DNA from: Idiomarina fontislapidosi
Lineage (GTDB): Bacteria > Pseudomonadota > Gammaproteobacteria > Enterobacterales > Alteromonadaceae
NCBI RefSeq assembly: GCF_003226255.1
Contig: NZ_QJST01000003.1
Span: forward strand, 85,764 to 149,763
Reading direction: 5' to 3'
Length of the DNA stretch: 64,000 bases
Shown: positions 6,400 to 14,960 of the stretch, piece after piece
Layout: every line of letters begins with the position of its first letter
How positions within the stretch are numbered: the first letter of the stretch is position 1
Program-made: the position numbers and the translations under genes
Notes under the pieces: model-generated
Database searches by the model: none
Seen by the model: the letters and a program-made list of their open reading frames with translations, nothing else
What the model was told of the DNA's origin: nothing

Positions 6400-8019
6400 T
6401 CAAAGCTTAGCGAAGTAGCATCCAAATGCCGGTAGGTGAAGTGTGTCGTTTTGCACAGTGCCATTACTGTGAATTATCCAGTCATTAAAGTCATGCTGGA
6501 TTGCCTGGGGCAGCGGCATCGATGCAGGTTCGGCCGCCAAATTAAAGCAGCAAAGTAAAGTTTCACCGTCATGCTCTCGGTAAAAGGCGAGTACGGGTTC
6601 GCTGGTTTCGATAAAGCGAATGTCGCCAGCAATGAGTGCTGGGTGGGCTCGGCGCCATGCCATGAACTCACGAAAAGCGTTTAGCGTTGAGTCGGTGTCT
6701 TTTTGTTGCTTGGCAACGTTTTGTTGCCGGTGCGCAGGACTCACGGGAAGCCATGGTGCCACTTCGGTGAAGCCGCCGTGTTCGCTATCCTGCCAAGGCA
6801 TTGGCGTGCGACATCCGTCACGACCTTTGAAGTTAGGCCAAAAGGTAATGCCGTAGGGGTCTTGTAGGCTCTCGTAGGGCACTTCTGCTTCACCAAGGGC
6901 AAGTTCTTCGCCTTGGTACATGCACACGCTGCCGCGCAATGAACCTAGCAGTGCAGTGAGCATTTTTACCTGCTCGTGATTCACTTCCCCATTGGTTGCC
7001 CACCGACTTGCAACACGCTCGACGTCATGATTACTGAATGCCCAGCACGGCCAGCCTTCGCGCATGTTGGCTTCGAGGGTCTCGACGGTGTGCCTAATGT
7101 AACGACTGCTGTAGTCGTCAGTCAGTAACTCAAAACTGTACCCCATGTGTAGCTTATCGCCACCGCTGGTGTACTCTGCCATGGTGGCGAGGGAGTCTTC
7201 TGAGGATATCTCACCGAGGCTCACGGTACCTGGGTACTGATTAAGTAAGGTACGGATTTCGCGCATAAACTCGAGGTTTTCGGGCTGCGTATTGTTGTAG
7301 TAGTGATACTGAAACGCATAAGGGTTATCTTCACTAAAGCCACGACCTTGACGCTTATGTTTAGGTTTTGCTGGATTGTCTCTTAGCTGGGCATCATGAA
7401 AGCAAAAGTTAATCGCGTCTAAGCGAAATCCATCGACACCCTTTTTAAGCCAAAACTCAACATTATCGAGTACTGCTTGACGCACCTCGGGGTTATGAAA
7501 GTTTAAATCCGGCTGCTCAGTTAAAAAGTTGTGTAAATAATACTGTTCGCGACGGGGTTCCCACTGCCACGCAGGACCACCAAAAATAGACAACCAATTG
7601 TTAGGCGGCGTGCCATCCTCTTTAGGATCAGCCCATACATACCAATCTGAGTGTTCGTTCGTGCGCGATTCTCGGCTTGCTAAGAACCATGGGTGATGAT
7701 CTGAAGTGTGGCTCAGTACTTGGTCGATGATAATCTTGATGTTGCGTTGGTGTGCCTCTGCGATAAGTTCATCAAAGTCGTCGATATTACCGAAAATTGG
7801 GTCAATATCACGGTAATCACTGATGTCGTAACCGAAGTCCTTCATCGGCGACTTAAAGAAGGGGGAAACCCAAACGGCATCAACGCCAAGGCTTTTAATG
7901 TAATCAAGGCGACTAATAATACCGCGAATGTCGCCGATTCCATCGCCATTTGTATCTTGAAAGCTGCGGGGATAGATCTGATAGATCACAGCACCTTTCC
8001 ACCAAAGTGGGTTCGCCAT
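6400..8019 (-). CDS. Alpha-glucosidase, GH13 (GH13_23-like)
   Basis: A 539-residue cytoplasmic enzyme that splits alpha-glucosidic bonds at the ends of maltose and maltodextrins. It begins MANPLWWKGAVIYQIYPRSF, the classic GH13 opening. The four GH13 regions are present: DQVLSHTSD, GVDGFRLDAINF (nucleophile Asp), SLGEISSED (acid/base Glu) and FSNHDVERV (transition-state Asp). There is no signal peptide. I placed the start at the ATG at 8019 because CTGGAG lies 7 nt upstream. A longer frame reaches back to a TTG at 8109, but that would place coding sequence inside a putative operator. It is divergent from the TonB receptor, with which it probably shares LacI control. It would finish the degradation of imported dextrins to glucose. 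Confidence 0.92.
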   Translation of the reverse strand: MANPLWWKGAVIYQIYPRSFQDTNGDGIGDIRGIISRLDYIKSLGVDAVWVSPFFKSPMKDFGYDISDYRDIDPIFGNIDDFDELIAEAHQRNIKIIIDQVLSHTSDHHPWFLASRESRTNEHSDWYVWADPKEDGTPPNNWLSIFGGPAWQWEPRREQYYLHNFLTEQPDLNFHNPEVRQAVLDNVEFWLKKGVDGFRLDAINFCFHDAQLRDNPAKPKHKRQGRGFSEDNPYAFQYHYYNNTQPENLEFMREIRTLLNQYPGTVSLGEISSEDSLATMAEYTSGGDKLHMGYSFELLTDDYSSRYIRHTVETLEANMREGWPCWAFSNHDVERVASRWATNGEVNHEQVKMLTALLGSLRGSVCMYQGEELALGEAEVPYESLQDPYGITFWPNFKGRDGCRTPMPWQDSEHGGFTEVAPWLPVSPAHRQQNVAKQQKDTDSTLNAFREFMAWRRAHPALIAGDIRFIETSEPVLAFYREHDGETLLCCFNLAAEPASMPLPQAIQHDFNDWIIHSNGTVQNDTLHLPAFGCYFAKL

Positions 8020-8094
8020 ATATTGCTCCAGAGCATCGGTTATTTTTCTTGTCTGGAAGAGAATACGGCAAGGTATGAAGCTTTGTAAAAGTTC

Positions 8095-8108
8095 TGCATA
8101 CGTATGCA
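8095..8108. promoter_or_regulatory. LacI-type operator 1, TGCATACGTATGCA
   Basis: A perfect 14-bp palindrome with a central CG step, the hallmark of LacI-family operators, 76 bp upstream of the alpha-glucosidase start. The near-identical second copy at 8528 and the LacI gene at the end of the locus support the assignment. Confidence 0.7.
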
Positions 8109-8527
8109 AGGTTTACGTTTACGTAAAGTGATACCTTAAAAACCTGTATTTAGATTGATGAGCGAGTTACTAAAAACGAGTGACTCAGTGTTCTAATGAT
8201 CTCTATTAGCGTGCAATTGGCGAGATATGAAATAGTCTCTGTTGCACTAATTTAAAGGGCTAGAGCACTATTTTGGTGCATGCGGTAATAATAAGACAAA
8301 CAACCCAACGTGATCGCCCTAGCATTCTAGTATGACGCTTATGTGACACCCTTGAGAGATTACTCACTGAGTGAAAACAAATTTTCGCGCTAAAACTCAA
8401 TTTTTTGTACTCAATTCTTCTTGCTCTTTATTCATTGAAGCCTTGTGTAATCTAAACGCGCGCTACTGCTTGGTTCTCAAGGCTTTCTCTAAACTAAGCA
8501 CACAAAAATTGAACGTTTAAGCGACAC

Positions 8528-8541
8528 TGAATACGTATGCA
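8528..8541. promoter_or_regulatory. LacI-type operator 2, TGAATACGTATGCA
   Basis: Matches 13 of 14 bases of operator 1 and sits about 145 bp upstream of the TonB receptor start. It probably controls the receptor-amylase-transporter-glucoamylase run of genes. Confidence 0.65.
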
Positions 8542-8686
8542 TAAATTTGTTAATATTTTATTACGGGGGCTAGTATTTCGCCGACAACAACAAGAACCAA
8601 ATTGGTGCAACGCTCATGTTCAGGAAGTGCAACGTTGTGATTAACCAAGATGGTTATAATAAAACGGTCAATTGGGATATAACGCT

Positions 8687-11518
8687 ATGTTAACGTTCAA
8701 GCCAAGTATGCTAACACTCGCTCTACTCAGTACAGGACTTGTGAGCCAAGTTACTTATGCACAGCAGGTAGATGCACAACAAGACGAACAAGAACAATCT
8801 GCTGAGCAGAAAGAAGCGCAAAACGATGTCGAAGTTATTGAGGTATCGAGTAACTTTCGTCGAAGTGTCGTTGAGTCGATTAACACAAAACGGTTTTCGA
8901 CCTCTGTTGTTGAATCGGTTTCAGCAGAAGATATCGGCAAGTTGCCAGATTCATCGATTGCTGAGTCCATCGCACGACTGCCTGGTTTGACAGCCCAACG
9001 CCTTGATGGACGAGCCTCACGTGTGAGTGTGCGTGGCTTTAGTGAGAATGAAAGTACAACCACCTTTAATGGACGGCAGCAAGTATCCATTAGCGATAAC
9101 CGCGGTGTAGAGTTTGATATCTACCCATCAGAAATTATGAGTGGTGTGACGGTTTATAAAACGCCAAGTGCCTCACTCAGTGGCGAGGGCATTGCGGGTG
9201 TCATTGATTTACAAACTGCACGCCCGCTGTCTAAAGATGAACAGGTATTCCGAATCAACGCTCAGGTCGAACAAACAGGATTCGACAAGTTAAACCCCGA
9301 TGGCGAGGATCAAGGCCTCCGCGGTACGGTGTCGTATATTGACCAATTCGCCGACGATACTTTTGGTGTCGCTTTCGCTTACACCACAATGAGTTCCCCC
9401 AACCAAGAAAAGCGCTGGAACTCGTGGGGCTATCCCGAATTTACTGCAGAATCCGGCGAAACACTGTCTATTTTAGGGGGCGCTAAGCCTTATGTTCGCT
9501 CATCAACGCTCGAGCGTGATTCAGCCATGCTGGTGCTTGAGTATGCACCGAGCAACTCGGTGAATATGACCTTTGATGCGCTCTATGTGGATTTTGCAGA
9601 CGAAAAAATTCTACGCGGCATCGAGGTTCCTTTTGCTTGGGGCCAGGGCTCAATTGATCCAGCAACAGCGACCATTGACCCTGAGTCAGGGTTTGTCACC
9701 AGTGCCATCACCGAAGGGCAACGTGTTGTTTTACGTAACGACTTTGAAGAGCGTTCGGCTGAATTATCACAGTTTGGTTATAACCTTGAATACTTTTTAA
9801 ATGACGACTGGACACTTGAGTTTGATGTCAGCCGTTCTGCTGTTGAACGACAAGTCTGGAGTATTGAGAGCTACGCGGGAACCGGGCGTGGTGACAACAA
9901 TGGTATCGCCGATAACATCGGTTATACCTTCAAGCCAGGTAATACTGGAGCGCAGTTTACCCATCAATTGGATTACAGCGACTTTAACCTGATGCAACTC
10001 GGTGGACCTTTGTCTTGGGGCGCCAGTGCTGCGCTTAACAATGAATATGGTTTAGTCGGTACGCCGTACGAGAATACGGCTCAAGATGGCTTCATTAATG
10101 CACCATTGGTCGATGACGAGCTGAATACGTTTAAGGTTGATGCAACACGCGCGTTAAATAATGCGTACTTTAAGAGTGTCGAATTTGGCGTAACGTACCG
10201 TGAGCGTGAGAAAACAAAAGATTCAGAGGGTTACTATCTGACTCTCGCTGACTTTTCTTACCCAGATAATGTAGGACTTATGGCGGTGCCAGAGGAGTAC
10301 CGCGTTGGAACGGCTGATCTCGGTTTTATCGGGATGGGTGAAATGATTGCGTATGACACTCGCGGTTTGGTCGCCGATGGTTATTATAATTTATTACGTG
10401 AGAGTCTCACCGATCCGAAGCATTTAACGCGGTCGTGGACGGTTCAAGAAGATGTCACAGCAGCATTTGTGCAAGGCAATATTGATGCTGAACTGGCTGG
10501 CATGCCTGTGACCGGTAATATTGGTTTACGTTATGTACATACCAAACAGTCCTCGCAAGGTAATGCATTTAACGTGGTAGACGGTTTGGTGGTCGCCGAA
10601 CCGACAGATGTAAGTCATAGTTATGGACACGTTTTGCCAAGCTTAAACCTCATCTTAGCGATTGATGAAGAGCAGATGCTGCGTTTCGGTGCTGCAAAAA
10701 CGATTTCTCGGGCGCGCCTAGATGAGATGAATGCATCTATTAACGCGACTTATAATGCTCAGCAGCCAGACGAAAACGGTAATTACTGGTCGGTTTATGG
10801 CGGCAACCCAAATTTGGAGCCTAAAGAAGCGACGGGCTTTGATCTGAGCTACGAAAACTACTACACCGCTGAAGGGTATTTCTCGGCTGCGTTATTTTAT
10901 AAAGATCTGAATGAATGGATCTTTGATGGCAACTACGAAATCGATATGACGGGTGTCCCCGATCCGTCAACCGGTGAAATTCCGCCGAATAGCACAGCGA
11001 CGGGCTCAGGAAAAATTAACGGTGGCGGTGGTCAGTTGTGGGGCTATGAGCTTGCACTGACACTTCCATTCAGCGAGTTCTCGGATGCATTAGAAGGCTT
11101 TGGTTTCCTTGCTAGCTATACGGGCGTTGAGCAGGATCTTGAAGATCCCAATGGTAATGACTACGAACTGCCGGGCCTATCTGACAGTATCCAAAGCCTG
11201 ACACTTTACTACGAGCGTTACGGCTTTAGTGCACGCACCAGTATGCGTAAACGCAGTGACTTTAAAGGCGATATCTACGGTGTTGGCTTTGCCACACAAC
11301 AAGTTGATATTCAGGGTGAGACGATCTGGGATGCGCAGTTTGGCTATGACTTTGCTGAGTCAGGTATTAAAGGCTTAGAGAAACTGCAGGTGACATTCCA
11401 AGTACAGAACATCACCGAAGAACCGTTTATCTCGTTACAAGGCGATAACGCTCTGCAAGTGCGTGATTATCAAGACTACGGTCGCGTGTTCCTACTTGGC
11501 TTTAGCTATGAACTGTAA
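8687..11518 (+). CDS. TonB-dependent receptor for maltodextrins (TIGR01782-like)
   Basis: A 943-residue outer-membrane receptor. A signal peptide ends near TYA-QQVDA. The plug domain follows, with SVSAEDIGKLPDSSIAESIARLPGLTAQR and RVSVRGFSENESTTTFNGRQQ, the pattern of the Xanthomonas/Caulobacter carbohydrate receptor subfamily that includes maltose receptor MalA. The remainder is a beta-barrel ending in GRVFLLGFSYEL. The ATG at 8687 is chosen, with GGGAT 8 nt upstream; a TTG five codons earlier lacks a ribosome site. It lies in a starch-degradation cluster with an operator upstream, so the likely ligand is maltodextrin. That substrate is inferred from context. Confidence 0.9.
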   Translation: MLTFKPSMLTLALLSTGLVSQVTYAQQVDAQQDEQEQSAEQKEAQNDVEVIEVSSNFRRSVVESINTKRFSTSVVESVSAEDIGKLPDSSIAESIARLPGLTAQRLDGRASRVSVRGFSENESTTTFNGRQQVSISDNRGVEFDIYPSEIMSGVTVYKTPSASLSGEGIAGVIDLQTARPLSKDEQVFRINAQVEQTGFDKLNPDGEDQGLRGTVSYIDQFADDTFGVAFAYTTMSSPNQEKRWNSWGYPEFTAESGETLSILGGAKPYVRSSTLERDSAMLVLEYAPSNSVNMTFDALYVDFADEKILRGIEVPFAWGQGSIDPATATIDPESGFVTSAITEGQRVVLRNDFEERSAELSQFGYNLEYFLNDDWTLEFDVSRSAVERQVWSIESYAGTGRGDNNGIADNIGYTFKPGNTGAQFTHQLDYSDFNLMQLGGPLSWGASAALNNEYGLVGTPYENTAQDGFINAPLVDDELNTFKVDATRALNNAYFKSVEFGVTYREREKTKDSEGYYLTLADFSYPDNVGLMAVPEEYRVGTADLGFIGMGEMIAYDTRGLVADGYYNLLRESLTDPKHLTRSWTVQEDVTAAFVQGNIDAELAGMPVTGNIGLRYVHTKQSSQGNAFNVVDGLVVAEPTDVSHSYGHVLPSLNLILAIDEEQMLRFGAAKTISRARLDEMNASINATYNAQQPDENGNYWSVYGGNPNLEPKEATGFDLSYENYYTAEGYFSAALFYKDLNEWIFDGNYEIDMTGVPDPSTGEIPPNSTATGSGKINGGGGQLWGYELALTLPFSEFSDALEGFGFLASYTGVEQDLEDPNGNDYELPGLSDSIQSLTLYYERYGFSARTSMRKRSDFKGDIYGVGFATQQVDIQGETIWDAQFGYDFAESGIKGLEKLQVTFQVQNITEEPFISLQGDNALQVRDYQDYGRVFLLGFSYEL

Positions 11519-11542
11519 TTGCAGTTAGACCCGCGTGTTGAG

Positions 11543-11571
11543 AAGCCTCTGATTTTAGTCAGAGGCTTTCT
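11543..11571 (+). terminator. Hairpin terminator after TonB receptor
   Basis: AAGCCTCTGA (11543-11552) and TCAGAGGCTT (11559-11568) form a perfect 10-bp stem with a 6-nt loop, followed by TCTTG. The T tract is poor, so it may attenuate expression rather than stop it, lowering the downstream enzyme genes relative to the receptor. Confidence 0.65.
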
Positions 11572-11613
11572 TGCAACTCAATCACAAGCAAAAACAAAAA
11601 ATAAAGTGGATTG

Positions 11614-13446
11614 ATGAATAACGTTAACTTAAGTAAGACAGTGTGCGCGCTGTCTTTGACCGCACTGCTCATAGGTTGTGGCGACGAGCGTGAGCAATCG
11701 CAACCGCGCGTGAAGGATAAGACGACGGAGCAAGGCACTGAGATTACTCAAAAGCCGGTGGTTTATCAGGTGTTTACGCGCCTATTCGGTAATACAAAAA
11801 CCACAAATAAGCCGTGGGGCACGCTCGAGGAAAATGGTGTTGGCAAGTTCGCCGATTTTGATAATAAGGCGCTCACTGGCATTAAAGAACTGGGTGTGAG
11901 CCACATATGGTATACCGGTGTGCTACACCATGCGACGGTTACCGATTACAGTGACTACGGTTTACCTGGCGACGACCCGGACGTGGTTAAAGGGCGCGCG
12001 GGTTCGCCTTACGCTGTTAAAGACTACTACAATGTTAACCCCGACTTAGCTGTTAACCCCGAGCAGCGCCTTGAAGAGTTTGAAGCGTTGATAGCGCGAA
12101 CACATGATCACGGAATGAAGGTGATCATCGACATCGTGCCGAATCATGTAGCGCGTGACTATGACTCCGTTTCAAACCCCGAAGGTGTGCACGATTTTGG
12201 TGCTCACGATGACACCAACGTAACGTACCGTAGAGATAACAACTTTTACTATGTTGTTGGGCAAGACTTTCAAGTGCCACAAGATGACCACTATCAGGTA
12301 CTAGGCGGTCTGCCGCATCCCAAAGCCGATGGTGAATTTGTTGAGCGTCCTGCGAAATGGACCGGTAATGGCGCGCGCGAGGCGCAACCTCACATTAATG
12401 ATTGGTACGAAACCGTTAAGATTAACTACGGCGTGAAAACGGATGGAAGCTATGATTTTCCTCGTCTACCTGCAGGCTATGCCGAGAAAGACTACCGAGC
12501 GCACCATGCGTTCTGGGAGGGAAAGGAGTTGCCCGACAGTTGGTATAAGTTTCGAGACATTACTCACTATTGGTTGAGCAAAGGCGTTGATGGTTTTCGC
12601 TACGATATGGCGGAGATGGTTCCTGTAGAGTTTTGGAGTTTTCTGAACTCATCGATCAAGATGAAGAACCCGGATGCGTTTTTGCTCGCTGAGGTCTACA
12701 ACCCCACCTTATATCGGTCGTATATCCAACAGGGCAAAATGGACTATTTGTACGACAAAGTTGGATTCTACGATACGCTCAAAGCGATTATTCAAGGTAA
12801 AGCCGATGCGGATGCGCTGATGGCGGAGCACCAAAAGGTGTTAGACATCGATACACATATGCTGCACTTTTTGGAGAATCATGACGAGCAACGTATCGCG
12901 AGTCCAGATTTTGCCGGTGATATGAACTGGGGTAAACCGGCGATGACGGTGTCTACGCTAGTCGGTCGTGGCCCTAGCATGATCTATTTTGGTCAAACTG
13001 TGGGTGAGGATGGCTCTGAGGAGCCCGGGTTTGGTGATCCCACACGTACCAGTATTTTTGATTACATTGGGGTCCCGGCTCACCAGCAGTGGATGAATAA
13101 TGGTGCCTTTGATGGTGGTCAACTGAGCGATGAACAACAAGCGTTGCGTGACTTCTATGTTGAGCTGATGGCACTCAACAAACGCCCAGCGATTGCTGAC
13201 GGTGACTTCGAATCCGTGGCAAACTCAAATGCCAAGCACGTGGTGAGCTTTATTCGCACCAACGGCGAGCAGCGTCTGCTTATTGTTGCTAACTTCGCTA
13301 AGCAACCACAATCAGTCAGCATCTCACTGAACGCGTCTAGTGGTGAGACATTGCTGGGAGCAACGCCGAAGTACACATCTGATGGACTCTCAATTACGTT
13401 GCCATATCAAGGTGTGAGTGTGGTAGAGCTAGGAAGTGAGCGCTAA
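11614..13446 (+). CDS. Lipoprotein alpha-amylase, GH13
   Basis: A 610-residue exported enzyme. The signal peptide ends in the lipobox LLIGC, so the protein is lipid-anchored. GH13 regions are complete: DIVPNH, GVDGFRYDMAEM (nucleophile Asp), LLAEVYNP (acid/base Glu) and LENHDEQR (Asp). A C-terminal beta-sheet domain ends the chain. It probably cuts dextrins brought in by the TonB receptor into maltose and short oligomers in the periplasm or at the cell surface. ATG at 11614 is preferred over a TTG one codon earlier. The stop codon overlaps the start of the transporter gene (TAATG), which implies translational coupling. Confidence 0.9.
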   Translation: MNNVNLSKTVCALSLTALLIGCGDEREQSQPRVKDKTTEQGTEITQKPVVYQVFTRLFGNTKTTNKPWGTLEENGVGKFADFDNKALTGIKELGVSHIWYTGVLHHATVTDYSDYGLPGDDPDVVKGRAGSPYAVKDYYNVNPDLAVNPEQRLEEFEALIARTHDHGMKVIIDIVPNHVARDYDSVSNPEGVHDFGAHDDTNVTYRRDNNFYYVVGQDFQVPQDDHYQVLGGLPHPKADGEFVERPAKWTGNGAREAQPHINDWYETVKINYGVKTDGSYDFPRLPAGYAEKDYRAHHAFWEGKELPDSWYKFRDITHYWLSKGVDGFRYDMAEMVPVEFWSFLNSSIKMKNPDAFLLAEVYNPTLYRSYIQQGKMDYLYDKVGFYDTLKAIIQGKADADALMAEHQKVLDIDTHMLHFLENHDEQRIASPDFAGDMNWGKPAMTVSTLVGRGPSMIYFGQTVGEDGSEEPGFGDPTRTSIFDYIGVPAHQQWMNNGAFDGGQLSDEQQALRDFYVELMALNKRPAIADGDFESVANSNAKHVVSFIRTNGEQRLLIVANFAKQPQSVSISLNASSGETLLGATPKYTSDGLSITLPYQGVSVVELGSER

Positions 13447-14945
13447 TGCATACTAATAGCCAAAACGAACGACCCACACTGAGTTTCTGGCAAATGTGGA
13501 ATATGTGCCTTGGTTTTATGGGCATTCAGTTTGGCTTCGCGTTGCAAAACGCGAATGTCAGCCGTATTTTCCAAACGCTCGGCGCAAAAATCGATGATAT
13601 ACCGATTTTATGGGTGGCAGCGCCGCTGACAGGGCTGATCGTTCAACCGATTATCGGTTATATGAGTGATAAGACTTGGGGACGCTTGGGACGCCGCCGT
13701 CCGTACTTTTTTTACGGCGCCATCGTAACCACCGCGGCATTGTTGGTCATGCCTAACTCACCCACCTTATGGGTTGCGGCGGGTATGCTCTGGATTATGG
13801 ATGCCTCGATTAATGTCACTATGGAGCCATTCCGAGCCCTTGTCGGCGATAACTTGCCAAACAAGCAGCGGGCGCTGGGTTATTCACTTCAGAGCTTTTT
13901 TATTGGTGTTGGTGCGGTCATCGCATCCAGTTTGCCTTGGGTGCTGACTAACTGGTTTGATGTCAGTAACACCGCCGCCGAAGGGGTTATTCCCACCTCA
14001 GTTCAGTACGCTTTCTATGTTGGTGGCGCGTTTCTGCTGATTTGTGTCATGTGGACAGTGTTCACAACGAAAGAATACAGCCCCAAACAGCTTGCAGCGT
14101 TTACAGATGATACAGAAGAACGTGCGCAAGGCACCGCTAAATCCTCCATCAACTTTGCAAAATCATTGGTCGTAAGCGGCTCGCTAGGCGTGCTGATAAT
14201 GGTTGTGGTCAGTGTATTGGGACTAGAGAAAGAGTTGTATCTGTTAGGCGGGCTACTGGTCGTATTTGCTATGTTACAGGGACTAGCTGCTTGGCAGCAA
14301 CGGCAAGGCTACATTGCTAATGGCTTCTTCACTGTTGTGCATGATGTTTTCACAATGCCAACCGCGATGCGACAGTTGGCTTGGGTTCAGTTCTTTAGTT
14401 GGTTCTCTTTATTTGCCATGTGGATCTACACCACCGCTGCAGTTACCAGTTACCACTACCACAGTGTCGATGTAACCTCTAAAGCATATAACGATGGTGC
14501 TGACTGGGTTGGCGTATTGTTTGCCGCTTACAACGGTTTCGCGGCGCTTGCTGCGCTAATTATTCCCATGATGGTAAAACGTTTAGGTATTCGAGCGGCC
14601 CACGGTTTTAATTTGTGCTTAGGGGCTTTGTCACTGATGAGCTTCCTCATTATCAGTGAGCCCGCTTGGTTAATGCTGCCGATGGTCGGTATTGGTTTTG
14701 CTTGGGCATCTATTTTATCCCTTCCGTATGCCATGCTCGCGAATGCACTGCCGAGTGCAAAAATGGGTGTGTACATGGGGATCTTCAATTTCTTTATCGT
14801 GATTCCGCAACTGCTTGCTGCCAGTGTTCTTGGCCTGATTTTAAAGCACGGCTTTGCGAACCAGCCGATTTTCGCCCTTGTCATTGGTGGGGTGTCCTTT
14901 GTGTTGGCCGCAGTGTCGGTGATGCGGGTAAAAATAAACAACTGA
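13446..14945 (+). CDS. MFS sugar symporter, SLC45/GPH-type (maltose transporter)
   Basis: A 499-residue inner-membrane protein with about 12 membrane helices. The N-terminal SFWQMWNMCLGFMGIQFGFALQNANVSRIF and the loop GYMSDKTWGRLGRRRPYFF are characteristic of the SLC45-like sucrose/maltose proton symporters found in marine bacteria. It would carry maltose and short dextrins made by the neighbouring amylase and glucoamylase into the cytoplasm for the alpha-glucosidase. It starts on the A of the amylase stop codon and is followed by the glucoamylase after 15 nt. Substrate is inferred from the cluster. Confidence 0.88.
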   Translation: MHTNSQNERPTLSFWQMWNMCLGFMGIQFGFALQNANVSRIFQTLGAKIDDIPILWVAAPLTGLIVQPIIGYMSDKTWGRLGRRRPYFFYGAIVTTAALLVMPNSPTLWVAAGMLWIMDASINVTMEPFRALVGDNLPNKQRALGYSLQSFFIGVGAVIASSLPWVLTNWFDVSNTAAEGVIPTSVQYAFYVGGAFLLICVMWTVFTTKEYSPKQLAAFTDDTEERAQGTAKSSINFAKSLVVSGSLGVLIMVVVSVLGLEKELYLLGGLLVVFAMLQGLAAWQQRQGYIANGFFTVVHDVFTMPTAMRQLAWVQFFSWFSLFAMWIYTTAAVTSYHYHSVDVTSKAYNDGADWVGVLFAAYNGFAALAALIIPMMVKRLGIRAAHGFNLCLGALSLMSFLIISEPAWLMLPMVGIGFAWASILSLPYAMLANALPSAKMGVYMGIFNFFIVIPQLLAASVLGLILKHGFANQPIFALVIGGVSFVLAAVSVMRVKINN

Positions 14946-14960
14946 TTTAAGGGTGATACA

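Larger units (their letters stand above)
8020..8686. promoter_or_regulatory. Divergent control region of the maltodextrin locus
   Basis: 667 bp without a supportable gene between the divergent alpha-glucosidase and TonB receptor. Besides the two operator-like palindromes listed separately, TTTACGTAAA (8118-8127) is a further perfect 10-bp palindrome preceded by a partial copy. I see no convincing small gene or RNA between 8130 and 8500. Confidence 0.6.

Noticed and set aside
8020-8109. N-terminal extension of the alpha-glucosidase to a TTG at 8109
   Set aside because: It would place coding sequence against the operator palindrome, and CTGGAG before the ATG at 8019 plus family N-termini favour the shorter form.
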